Positions 38,612-45,955 of a stretch of DNA of 64,000 nt are shown one piece after another. The notes beneath the pieces were generated by a model. That model searched no databases and was not told the DNA's origin. It saw nothing but the letters and a program-made list of their open reading frames with translations. Source of the DNA: an uncultured Collinsella sp. (GTDB lineage: Bacteria; Actinomycetota; Coriobacteriia; Coriobacteriales; Coriobacteriaceae); the NCBI GenBank assembly GCA_902491345.1, contig CABUHI010000001.1:105918-169917 (forward strand), written 5' to 3'. The translations under genes and the position numbers were made by a program. The first letter of the stretch is position 1. Every line of letters starts with the position of its first letter.

Positions 38612-39385
38612 ATGGCATGCCAGACAGACCAACAGACGATGCAACTTGTCCTTATCCGTCACGGAGAATCCGAGTGGAACAAACTCAACCTGTTCACCGG
38701 CTGGACCGATGTCGAGCTCACCGACACGGGCCGTGAAGAAGCCGCCGCAGGCGGCCGCGCCCTCAAAGAAGCCGGTTTCGACTTTGACGTCTGCTACACC
38801 TCGCGTCTCAAGCGTGCAATTCACACCCTCAACATCGTGCTCGGCCAGATGGATCGCGAGTGGCTGCCCGTCATCAAATCCTGGAAGCTCAACGAGCGCC
38901 ACTACGGCGCGCTGCAGGGTCTCAACAAGGCCGATGCCGCGGCGGAGCACGGCGACGAGCAGGTGCTCATCTGGCGCCGCTCCTTCGACGTGTGCCCGCC
39001 GGCGCTCGAGCCGGGCGACAGTCGCGACCCCCACACCCAGGAGCAATACCGCGACGTCGCGCCCGATCAGCTGCCCTATACCGAGTGCCTCAAAGATACG
39101 ATTGCCCGCGCCTGGCCTTATTTCGAAGACGAGATTCGCCCCCAGATGCTCGCCGGCAAGCGCGTACTCATCGCCGCACACGGCAACTCCCTGCGCTCGC
39201 TCGTCATGAAGTTCGAGCACCTCACGCCCGAGGAAATCCTCAAGGTCAACATCCCCACCGGCGTGCCGCTCGTCTACACCTTCGATGCCGATTTCAATGT
39301 TCTCGACAAGCGCTACATCGGCGACCCGGCAACCATCGCCGCCAAGATCGACGCCGTGGCCAACCAGGGCAAGGCGCGCAAGTAA
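38612..39385 (+). CDS. gpmA: 2,3-bisphosphoglycerate-dependent phosphoglycerate mutase
   Basis: A 257-residue glycolytic enzyme that interconverts 3- and 2-phosphoglycerate. LVLIRHGESEWN (His near residue 18 is phosphorylated), FTGWTDVELTDTG, NERHYGALQGLNK and IAAHGNSLRSLVM are all canonical. Compared with E. coli it has a few extra N-terminal residues (MACQTDQQT); AAGGAGG lies 5 nt before ATG 38612, which supports this start. It is followed by an Nramp gene 75 bp later. Confidence 0.96.
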   Translation: MACQTDQQTMQLVLIRHGESEWNKLNLFTGWTDVELTDTGREEAAAGGRALKEAGFDFDVCYTSRLKRAIHTLNIVLGQMDREWLPVIKSWKLNERHYGALQGLNKADAAAEHGDEQVLIWRRSFDVCPPALEPGDSRDPHTQEQYRDVAPDQLPYTECLKDTIARAWPYFEDEIRPQMLAGKRVLIAAHGNSLRSLVMKFEHLTPEEILKVNIPTGVPLVYTFDADFNVLDKRYIGDPATIAAKIDAVANQGKARK

Positions 39386-39460
39386 CCCCAACCCAAACCG
39401 AGCGCGCGGCGCCGCATGACCCAAGCGCGGCGCCGCGCTGCCCCTATGCAGGAACCGACC

Positions 39461-40717
39461 ATGATCAACCATCTCAAACAACACTTTGGCTCCCGGCGCA
39501 CCGGTGGTCACGGAGGCCTAGACATTGCACGGCATATCGGCCCCGGGCTGCTCGTGACCGTCGGCTTTATCGACCCGGGCAACTGGGCCTCCAATATGGC
39601 CGCCGGCTCGCAGTTTGGCTACGCGCTGCTGTGGATCGTCACGCTGTCCACGATCATGCTCATCGTGCTGCAGCACAACGCGGCGCACCTGGGTATCGCC
39701 ACGGGCGCCTGTCTCGCCGAGGCCACGACCCGCTTTCTCCCCCGCATCGTGGGACGCGCGGTGCTCGGCAGCGCCTATCTCGCTACGATCGCCACCGCCA
39801 TGGCAGAGGTCCTGGGCGGTGCGATTGCGCTCCAGATGCTCTTTGGGCTGCCCGTGCGTGCGGGCTGCGTCATCGTGGCGGCAGTATCGATGGCGATGCT
39901 CATGACGAACTCCTACAAGCGCGCCGAACGCTGGATCATCGCCTTCGTCGGCGTGGTAGGACTCTCGTTTTTGGCCGAGCTTGCACTAGTCAAGGTCGAC
40001 TGGCCGCAAGCCACCGCAAGCTGGATCACGCCCAGTATGCCCACTGGCTCAGCCGCGATTATCGTGAGTGTCCTGGGTGCGGTCGTTATGCCCCACAACC
40101 TTTTTCTGCACTCCGAGGTCATCCAATCCATGCACTTCGAAGGCCAAGGCGAGCAAGTTATCGAGGAACGTCTGCGCTACGAGCTCTTCGACACGCTCTT
40201 TTCGATGGGCGTGGGCTGGGCAATCAACTCGGCCATGGTCATCCTGGCCGCAACGACCTTCTTTGCGCACAGCATTGTCGTAGACGACCTCGCCGTCGCA
40301 GCGGCCACGCTCTCCCCCATCTTGGGCCCGGCGAGCTCGACCATCTTTGCGGTAGCGCTGCTGTTCGCGGGACTATCGAGCAGCGTGACAGCGGGCATGG
40401 CGGCAGGCACCATCACCGCGGGCATGTTCGACGAGGAATACGACATCCACGACCGACATTCCTCGATCGGGGTGGCGGCCTGTTTCGTCGGCGCAGTGAC
40501 GGCGTGCCTGGTCGTCCCAAATCCTTTTGAAGGTCTCATCTGGAGTCAGGCATTGTTGTCGCTTCAGTTGCCGATTACGGTCTTTGTGCTCATACGACTC
40601 ACCAGTTCGCGCCGCGTCATGGGCAAATACGCCAACTCGCGCCCGCTCAACGCGCTGCTCGTAGGGATCGGCGTCATCGTGACGATTCTCGACATCGTGC
40701 TGCTAACGGGAATGTAA
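39461..40717 (+). CDS. mntH: Nramp family divalent metal transporter
   Basis: A 418-residue proton-coupled Mn/Fe importer with about eleven helices. Helix 1 has DPGNWASNM (metal-binding Asp and Asn) and helix 6 has MPHNLFLHS (Met-Pro-His), the two conserved Nramp motifs. ATG 39461 has AGGA 8 nt upstream; ATG 39446 and 39416 are alternatives. The 75-bp gap to gpmA holds GC-rich palindromes but no clear promoter, so they may be co-transcribed. The exact metal is inferred. Confidence 0.88.
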   Translation: MINHLKQHFGSRRTGGHGGLDIARHIGPGLLVTVGFIDPGNWASNMAAGSQFGYALLWIVTLSTIMLIVLQHNAAHLGIATGACLAEATTRFLPRIVGRAVLGSAYLATIATAMAEVLGGAIALQMLFGLPVRAGCVIVAAVSMAMLMTNSYKRAERWIIAFVGVVGLSFLAELALVKVDWPQATASWITPSMPTGSAAIIVSVLGAVVMPHNLFLHSEVIQSMHFEGQGEQVIEERLRYELFDTLFSMGVGWAINSAMVILAATTFFAHSIVVDDLAVAAATLSPILGPASSTIFAVALLFAGLSSSVTAGMAAGTITAGMFDEEYDIHDRHSSIGVAACFVGAVTACLVVPNPFEGLIWSQALLSLQLPITVFVLIRLTSSRRVMGKYANSRPLNALLVGIGVIVTILDIVLLTGM

Positions 40718-40746
40718 TTGAGATGGCGTGACTGTCCAGATATAAC

Positions 40747-40762
40747 GTCTTAATCTGTAACA
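40747..40762. repeat. Single half of the 57-bp repeat family
   Basis: GTCTTAATCTGTAACA is one arm without the inverted partner 25 nt on. It is the rightmost member of the family in the window. Confidence 0.7.
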
Positions 40763-40791
40763 CGTGAGACCGTTTTAAACCGTCAGATAAA

Positions 40792-40830
40792 TCAAAAGGG
40801 TCCCGGCCGAGAATTCGACCGGGACCCTTG
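40792..40830 (-). terminator. Intrinsic terminator of the rubredoxin gene
   Basis: AAGGGTCCCGG and CCGGGACCCTT pair around a 12-nt loop; the minus strand continues with TTTGATTT. It is about 40 bp past the rubredoxin stop and converges with mntH. Confidence 0.8.
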
Positions 40831-40868
40831 GACAGAGCTATGTTTGGCTTTCGCCGTGTGCCTGCGAG

Positions 40869-41012
40869 TTACTCCTCGACGAGCTCAAACTGATCGGGAC
40901 CGACGCCGCACACCGGGCACACGTAATCCTCGGGCAGCTCGGGCGTGTCGACCTCAACCTCGTAACCGCAAACGGTGCACACAAACTTATACGTCTTCTT
41001 TTCCTCAGCCAT
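40869..41012 (-). CDS. Rubredoxin
   Basis: A 47-residue protein: MAEEKKTYKFVCTVCGYEV, then CPVCGVGPDQFE. The two CxxCG knuckles that bind one iron are intact. ATG 41012 has AGGAG 6 nt upstream. It is a one-electron carrier, typical of anaerobes that detoxify oxygen or superoxide. It follows the flavin reductase gene on the same strand; together they correspond to the two halves of a high-molecular-weight rubredoxin. Confidence 0.93.
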   Translation of the reverse strand: MAEEKKTYKFVCTVCGYEVEVDTPELPEDYVCPVCGVGPDQFELVEE

Positions 41013-41052
41013 GATGTTCTCCTCTCGAACGTGACTGCTGGTGTACTTACTT

Positions 41053-41081
41053 ATTAGTATATATTCTCAATAGTATAATGC
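41053..41081 (-). promoter_or_regulatory. Promoter of the rubredoxin gene
   Basis: On the minus strand TTGCAT is followed 16 bp later by TATACT, in a strongly AT-rich stretch between the flavin reductase stop and the rubredoxin start. It suggests that rubredoxin also has its own promoter. Confidence 0.55.
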
Positions 41082-41100
41082 AAGTATTTTTAGAACATTT

Positions 41101-41604
41101 CTAGCCTTGATACGACGAGGCTTTGGGCGGCGTCTTGCCCTTTAGCACCTTGTGATAGTAGTCGTACGTCAGCGGCGTCTCGTCGCTCAGGCGCTCGGCA
41201 TCCTCGACCTCGCCAATAAACAGCAGATGCGTGCCCACATCCACAGTGTCGATCAAACGGCAGCTAAACAGGGCCGCCGCATGCTCGGGCACATAGGGCA
41301 TGCCCAGAGCCGTCTCGCGGGTCTCGTATTTGGCAAACTTGTCATAATCGCTGCTGGTGCGGAACCCAAAGTTGCCGATATAGAGCATGTCGGCGGTCTG
41401 GTCAATCACGGTCAGCGCAAAAGCCTTAGCCGATGCGATTACGCCGGACGTGACATTTTCCTTGTTCACGGCAACCGAGATGCGCGCCGGGGCGGATGTC
41501 ACCTGCACCGCTGTGTTGATAACGCAGCCGGCACGCAGCCCGTCTGCCGCAGCGCTCACCACGTACAGACCGCTCGGCATGGTAAAGAACGCAGTTTTGT
41601 CCAT
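41101..41604 (-). CDS. Flavin reductase-like domain protein
   Basis: A 167-residue FMN-binding flavin reductase family protein (MPSGLYVVSA near the N-terminus, NTAVQVTSAPARISVAVNK, LFSCRLIDTVDVGTHLLFIGEV). In many anaerobes this domain is fused to rubredoxin; here a separate rubredoxin gene follows 88 bp downstream. A role in NADH- or flavin-driven oxygen or flavodiiron protein reduction is inferred. ATG 41604 has GGGGAG 8 nt before it; the longer frame upstream would read through a terminator. Confidence 0.88.
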   Translation of the reverse strand: MDKTAFFTMPSGLYVVSAAADGLRAGCVINTAVQVTSAPARISVAVNKENVTSGVIASAKAFALTVIDQTADMLYIGNFGFRTSSDYDKFAKYETRETALGMPYVPEHAAALFSCRLIDTVDVGTHLLFIGEVEDAERLSDETPLTYDYYHKVLKGKTPPKASSYQG

Positions 41605-41655
41605 AACGATCACTCCCCTAGCTAGGGTTGGAACCTCATGGATGTATGTACCCAC

Positions 41656-41690
41656 AAAAAAAGGCGGCACCCATAACGGACGCCGCCTTT
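41656..41690 (-). terminator. Intrinsic terminator of the smpB operon
   Basis: AAAGGCGGC and GCCGCCTTT form a stem with a 13-nt loop; the minus strand continues TTTTTTTG. It lies about 120 bp past smpB, beyond a copy of the 67-bp palindrome. Confidence 0.85.
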
Positions 41691-41732
41691 GAGACATATG
41701 TGTCAGAACAGTAAGAAAGATGAGACGCCCGC

Positions 41733-41799
41733 AGTTGCGGTGAAATAGGGACTGAATAGCCCCTCAAACAGGCAAAACAGTCCGTATTCCACCGCAACT
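41733..41799. repeat. 67-bp AGTTGCGGTGAAATA palindrome, copy 2
   Basis: Same outer arms (one base differs: TATTCCACCGCAACT) and the same 67-bp length as the copy at 26737. It lies 13 bp after smpB. Confidence 0.8.
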
Positions 41800-41811
41800 T
41801 ATGCAGAGTGC

Positions 41812-42282
41812 CTAACGGTTGCGTTCCTTAAGGGCGCGATCGATCTCGCGTTGGACATCACGCTTGGCCATGTCCTCGCGCTTGTCGTAGAGCTTCTTGC
41901 CGCGACCCAGACCCAGCAGCAGCTTTACGCGGCCGTCGGTATTAAAGTAGAGCTCCAACGGAACCAGCGCATAACCACGGTTGCGAAGTTTGCCGTCAAG
42001 AAAGTCGATCTCCTTGCGGTGCAGCAGCAGACGACGCCGACGGTCGGGATCGCGATTCCACACGCCACCATGGCTATAAGGGTGGATATGCAGTCCGACG
42101 AGCCAGCACTCCCCGCCGCGGATCAGCGCGAAGGTATCGGTGATCTGGCAGGCGCGCTCGCGAATCGACTTGACCTCGGTGCCGCTCAGTTCAATGCCGC
42201 ATTCGAACGTCTCATCGATAAAGTACTCGTGATGCGCCGAGCGATTCTTGGAAATGAGCTTGCGCTCGCGCTTACTGGGCAT
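41812..42282 (-). CDS. smpB: SsrA-binding protein SmpB
   Basis: A 156-residue partner of tmRNA in ribosome rescue. FECGIELSGTEVKSIR, DTFALIRGGECWLVGLHI, GVWNRDPDRRRRLLLHRKEI and the basic C-terminal tail LYDKREDMAKRDVQREI are all typical. ATG 42282 overlaps the stop of the TPR-like gene by 11 bp and has AAGGAGG 5 nt upstream. No ssrA gene is seen in the window. Confidence 0.96.
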   Translation of the reverse strand: MPSKRERKLISKNRSAHHEYFIDETFECGIELSGTEVKSIRERACQITDTFALIRGGECWLVGLHIHPYSHGGVWNRDPDRRRRLLLHRKEIDFLDGKLRNRGYALVPLELYFNTDGRVKLLLGLGRGKKLYDKREDMAKRDVQREIDRALKERNR

Positions 42283-43189
42283 CGCCGGCCTCCTTGGCGC
42301 CATCGGCGTTTGAGCCCGCAGCCTCGCGCTTTGCCTTGCGCTCGGCATTGAGCTCAGCATCGCTCTCGCGCACCAGCTTGATAATCGCCGCGCAGGCCTC
42401 CTCGCCCACCAGGTCGCGGGCGCGCACCGTCAGGCGCGTCGCCTCCTGTTTGTCGCCGTCGCTTGCAGCATCGGTCGCGCACATAATCAGGCAGATGGCA
42501 ATCTCGGCCGAAGGTGAGGTCGGAACGCCCTGCAGGGCCAGTTCACCCATCACGTGCTCGTCGCTCTCCCCGGCGGCATCCGGATAGGTGGTATGGATCT
42601 TGTTGAGCAGGCGCGTCGTATGCGCATCGTTGGGCGCCAGGCGCAGCGCCAGACGCGCACAACCCACGGCGGCAGAAACATTCTCGGTCTCGGGCTCCAA
42701 AAAGTACTGGCCCAAGTTGGCGTAGGCGCGGGCGGCGCACTTGCCGTCGCTCGCGCGCTCCAGCACCGAGAACGAGAGCGATGCCCATTCCTGCTTGTCC
42801 TCGAGTGCGCGGAACAGCTCAGCCAAATCCAAGCGATAGTTGCAGTTCATGGGGTCCCAACGCACAGCCTGCATCAGGGCATTACGAGCGCTCACATAAT
42901 CCTGCTGGCGAATGTAGGCAAACGCCATGTCAGAGTACAGGCGGTCAAACGGCACCTCGACCTGCACGAGCTCGCGCGGATCCTTCTCCACGCGGCGATA
43001 GGCCAAGCGCTCAAACTTGCTATCGAAGCTAAAGAATTGGCGCTTCTCCTCCGTCTTGCACTCAGCGTCGATATACTCCTCGGCGAGCTCCACCAGACGC
43101 TCCAGCAGCGGCGTCGCCGTAGCCAGGTCGCCCTGCGCCAGATAGTTCTCGGCATACGTGATGTCTTGCAAGCTGATGGGCAGATCCAT
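42272..43189 (-). CDS. TPR-like helical repeat protein
   Basis: A 305-residue protein of unknown function. Repeated A/L/Y patterns (AFAYIRQQDYVSARNALMQAVRWDP, YANLGQYFLEPE, ALRLAPNDAHTTRLLNKIH) suggest tetratricopeptide-like helix pairs. The C-terminal 40 residues are charged. ATG 43189 has GAGGAG 5 nt upstream. It overlaps smpB, so both are co-translated, but a functional link to ribosome rescue is not established. Confidence 0.7.
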   Translation of the reverse strand: MDLPISLQDITYAENYLAQGDLATATPLLERLVELAEEYIDAECKTEEKRQFFSFDSKFERLAYRRVEKDPRELVQVEVPFDRLYSDMAFAYIRQQDYVSARNALMQAVRWDPMNCNYRLDLAELFRALEDKQEWASLSFSVLERASDGKCAARAYANLGQYFLEPETENVSAAVGCARLALRLAPNDAHTTRLLNKIHTTYPDAAGESDEHVMGELALQGVPTSPSAEIAICLIMCATDAASDGDKQEATRLTVRARDLVGEEACAAIIKLVRESDAELNAERKAKREAAGSNADGAKEAGDAQ

Positions 43190-43283
43190 GGCTACTCCTC
43201 GATCTGAGCGAAACACGGCAGGCGCCGTATATACGGTCAATACACAAAACCCGGGTCTCTTACGAGGCCCGGGCGTTCAATTT

Positions 43284-43360
43284 TGGTAGCCCGTACCAGA
43301 TTCGAACTGGTGATCTCCGCCTTGAGAGGGCGGCGTCCTAAACCGCTAGACGAACGGGCC
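43284..43360 (-). tRNA. tRNA-Glu (CTC)
   Basis: The minus strand folds as a tRNA with an acceptor stem GGCCCGT/ACGGGCT, an anticodon loop CTCTCAA (anticodon CTC, Glu), the T-arm GTTCGAATC and an encoded CCA end. One G-U closes the acceptor stem. It is transcribed with tRNA-Gln, 17 bp upstream. Confidence 0.95.
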
Positions 43361-43377
43361 ATATGTAGCAAATGCAA

Positions 43378-43451
43378 TGGCTGGGATGGAGGGAGTCGAA
43401 CCCCCATTGACGGAACCAGAATCCGCTGTCCTGCCATTAGACGACATCCCA
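43378..43451 (-). tRNA. tRNA-Gln (CTG)
   Basis: Acceptor TGGGATG/CATCCCA, anticodon loop TTCTGGT (anticodon CTG, Gln), T-arm GTTCGACTC and an encoded CCA. It is first in a two-tRNA transcript. Confidence 0.95.
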
Positions 43452-43495
43452 ATGACTGCATCGCTGCGCTCGGCTGTGCCTTTGCGCAAGAAAGA

Positions 43496-43524
43496 AATAT
43501 ACGGGAAGTCTCGCCGTGACGCAA
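43496..43524 (-). promoter_or_regulatory. Promoter of the tRNA-Gln/tRNA-Glu pair
   Basis: On the minus strand TTGCGT (43519-43524), a 17-bp spacer and TATATT (43496-43501), 45 bp before the tRNA-Gln 5' end. Confidence 0.75.
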
Positions 43525-43726
43525 GCCCCAATTTTGACTTTTTTGAAATTCAGTCAAATTGGCCTAATTTAGTCCAACCCGTGAAGGACCTGTGAAGCAC
43601 CAGCAACACCTACGGCGTCAAAGCCCGTAAAACATCCCACATCTACCGCTGGTAGATTACAACAATGCAGCACTCACGGCTGATGGCACAATCGAACCGT
43701 CATCATTGCACGGATATCGAGGCACC

Positions 43727-44137
43727 ATGGACGAAGAGCTTGATTACCTATGGGAGACCCTGGGCCTCGAGATCACTGCTGACCTTTGGCCCGAACGGGA
43801 CAAAATCCATCCCACACTGCGCCCCGCCATCACGGTGATGCAGGCAAAATACCGCCGTGCATCCTTTTTGATCATGCGGGTGTCATGGCACGCGGGACTC
43901 CCCGACCTTAAGCGAATCCAGGCAAGCCTCGTCGAGCTGTCCGGTATGCCGACCGTCATATCCGAGGCGCACCTGGAGCAGCGCCAGCGCGAGCGACTGC
44001 AACAGCAGCGGATTCCCTTTATCTGCCCCGGCGTTCAGGCATATCTGCCCTTTATGGACGAGGAGTACTGGAGCGGCAAGCCCAACAAGCACGTAAAGAT
44101 CTACGATCCGCACGAATGGGCACAGCTTGAGGATTAG
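43727..44137 (+). CDS. Small protein like N-domain of MarR-type regulators
   Basis: A 136-residue protein. The part LKRIQASLVELSGMPTVI...RERLQQQRIPFICPGVQAYLPFM resembles the N-terminal domain of certain MarR-like regulators in gut bacteria (pattern RQRLIxxxIPFIVPGxQLYLP), but no helix-turn-helix follows. It could be a modulator or a remnant. ATG 43727 has GAGG 4 nt before it. Family call is from memory and uncertain. Confidence 0.6.
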   Translation: MDEELDYLWETLGLEITADLWPERDKIHPTLRPAITVMQAKYRRASFLIMRVSWHAGLPDLKRIQASLVELSGMPTVISEAHLEQRQRERLQQQRIPFICPGVQAYLPFMDEEYWSGKPNKHVKIYDPHEWAQLED

Positions 44138-44151
44138 CGCATATGCCCGCC

Positions 44152-44325
44152 AACCGGAAAGCTCATCCCGGAATTTACGTCCAGAACGGGACGCGCTTTC
44201 CCCTAGAGGCCCCAAACGGAAACCGTATCCCAGATTTCGCGCTCAAACTGGGATACGGTTTCCGCTAGCCCCTTCAACCGGAAACTGCGTCCCGGAATCC
44301 GAGCTCAAAACGGGTCGCACTTTCC
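44152..44325. repeat. Three tandem CCGGAAA palindromes
   Basis: Three units of about 60 bp, each an inverted repeat of the form CGGAAA...CCC...GGG...TTTCC. The middle unit has perfect 17-bp arms, CGGAAACCGTATCCCAG (44217-44233) and its complement at 44248-44264. The third ends just before the ArsC/Spx-like stop. They fill the gap between the two genes. Confidence 0.8.
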
Positions 44326-44332
44326 GCAGCCG

Positions 44333-44692
44333 CTACAGCAACGCCTCGGCCCAAGCCGCTTCCCTAAAGCCGGGAATCGCAAAGTCGTCGCCCACCAGCA
44401 GCGGACGCTTGACCAGCATGCCGTCGGTCGCCAGCAGCTCGTAGCACTCCTGATCCGTCATGCCCGCATCCAGACGCGCCTTCAGGCCCAGCTCTCGATA
44501 TTTCATGCCCGACGAATTAAAGAAGCGCCGCACCGGCAGCCCCGAGCGAGCAATCCAGGTCGCAAGCTCATCAGCCGTGGGATTGTCCAAAACGATATCG
44601 CGGTCGATATACTCTACCCCATGTTCGTCCAGCCATGCCTTGGCCTTCTTACAGGTCGAGCACTTGGGATATTCAACAAACAGTACGGTCAT
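44333..44692 (-). CDS. ArsC/Spx family thioredoxin-fold protein
   Basis: A 119-residue protein with the N-terminal CSTCKKA motif, RDIVLDNPTADEL and a late GMLVKRPLLVG. It belongs to the ArsC/Spx/YffB superfamily. The CxxC pair is more Spx/YffB-like than classical ArsC; no ars genes are nearby, so arsenate reduction is doubtful. ATG 44692 has GGAGG 6 nt upstream. Confidence 0.85.
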   Translation of the reverse strand: MTVLFVEYPKCSTCKKAKAWLDEHGVEYIDRDIVLDNPTADELATWIARSGLPVRRFFNSSGMKYRELGLKARLDAGMTDQECYELLATDGMLVKRPLLVGDDFAIPGFREAAWAEALL

Positions 44693-44784
44693 GGGAATCC
44701 TCCGAATATAGATCGGCCAACGCAGGCACACGCCACACGAGGCGCCTTCGTATGATGGGCCAATTGTAGCCCACGGGTCACACG

Positions 44785-45837
44785 CTAAACGAACCGTACC
44801 CCGAATCCGCGTTTGATGAACGGCAGCAGCTCCATTGCCTCGGGCGTGATATGGCCCGCAACGTTCATGCGCTCGTCACCGGGAAGATCGACCCGCGCAA
44901 TCTCAAGCTCGCCTTCGTAGCGCCCATATCCGCTATTGCTCACAGCGATCGACCCCGCCTTTCGCGGCAGGCCGGCTCCGGCATCCGTCGGCACGGAATC
45001 CGGCTTATGCGTCGTACGTGACTCCTGAGACCTAAAGATGAGGACGCTCGAGTCGGGCCGGTCGTGATGAAGCTGCCCGCGCACATAGGCATAACCGGGC
45101 TCAAGCTCGCATTGCAGATCCACGTATCCGGCGGAAACTTGAGCAAACTGCGCCCAGCCCGCATCGGAAAGATCGGGGTCGCCGACCAACACAATGTCGC
45201 AATCGGCGCCATGTGCAAGCTCAAGCATATTGAGAGCAACCTTTGACGCGCGACCGCGCTGCGCCTCGACCGTCGGCAGTCCCTCGAATACCGGCCCGCG
45301 AACGTTAGCATCACCCGGCACAAAAGCCATGATTTCGAATCCAAGCGCCGCAAGACGAAGATTCGTCCGAGCAACATCTTCAAGAGCTAAACCGGTATAA
45401 GGCTTGGGGTAAAAATTGTGGCAGGCGGCAAAACGAGTCACATCGGCACCGGCCTCACGCCACGATGCGATTTCATCAGAACTCACCGTCGATGCATTGA
45501 CCACAATGCGAAATACACCGGACAGCTCCGCGACCCGCTGGGCGCTAAAGCCATAGTCCAAACGAAGGTATTCCAACCCCAGATCGCGCAGGTCCTCGAT
45601 ACGCTCAAGCCCGAGCAAATCGCACGTACGCGGCCCCACATCGGCAATGAGCGCAATGCCGCGGGCGGAAAGCAGCGACAGCACATGACGGACCTTATCG
45701 GCATACGTCGCTCCCCCATCCTCGGGAATATGCAGTGAGGTAAACGCATAGCGCGCACCCGCCTCGGCACCACGCTCAATCGTCCGCTCAATATCCTGCA
45801 AAGGGCTGGAAAGATAAATCGAAATACCCGTTTTCAC
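44785..45837 (-). CDS. mupG: 6-phospho-N-acetylmuramidase MupG (DUF871)
   Basis: A 350-residue protein of the DUF871 family, of which S. aureus MupG cleaves MurNAc-6P-GlcNAc. GISIYLSSP near the N-terminus, FTSLHIPED, LGLEYLRLDYGF, HNFYPKPYTGL and the C-terminal small domain fit. GTG 45837 has AGGAG 9 nt upstream. It follows murR-murQ-murP on the same strand, which makes the MupG role likely. A strong terminator stands between murP and this gene, so expression may be partly reduced. Confidence 0.85.
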   Translation of the reverse strand: MKTGISIYLSSPLQDIERTIERGAEAGARYAFTSLHIPEDGGATYADKVRHVLSLLSARGIALIADVGPRTCDLLGLERIEDLRDLGLEYLRLDYGFSAQRVAELSGVFRIVVNASTVSSDEIASWREAGADVTRFAACHNFYPKPYTGLALEDVARTNLRLAALGFEIMAFVPGDANVRGPVFEGLPTVEAQRGRASKVALNMLELAHGADCDIVLVGDPDLSDAGWAQFAQVSAGYVDLQCELEPGYAYVRGQLHHDRPDSSVLIFRSQESRTTHKPDSVPTDAGAGLPRKAGSIAVSNSGYGRYEGELEIARVDLPGDERMNVAGHITPEAMELLPFIKRGFGVRFV

Positions 45838-45853
45838 GCTTCAACGCTCCTTT

Positions 45854-45888
45854 AAAAAAAGGCCGGCGGAGCAGTTAGCCCCGCCGGC
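45854..45888 (-). terminator. Intrinsic terminator between murP and mupG
   Basis: GCCGGCGG and CCGCCGGC pair around an 11-nt loop, and the minus strand continues with TTTTTTT directly before the mupG ribosome site (AAAGGAG). It should end most murP transcripts, with readthrough or another signal needed for mupG. Confidence 0.85.
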
Positions 45889-45955
45889 ACAACCATAGCA
45901 TCAAGAAATCTGCCGCGCGCCGCGAGCCCCGAGCAACACGGCTCGCGATATCAAA

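Noticed and set aside
41605..41697. N-terminal extension of the flavin reductase
   Set aside because: The extension would be translated from a terminator hairpin; ATG 41604 has a ribosome site.
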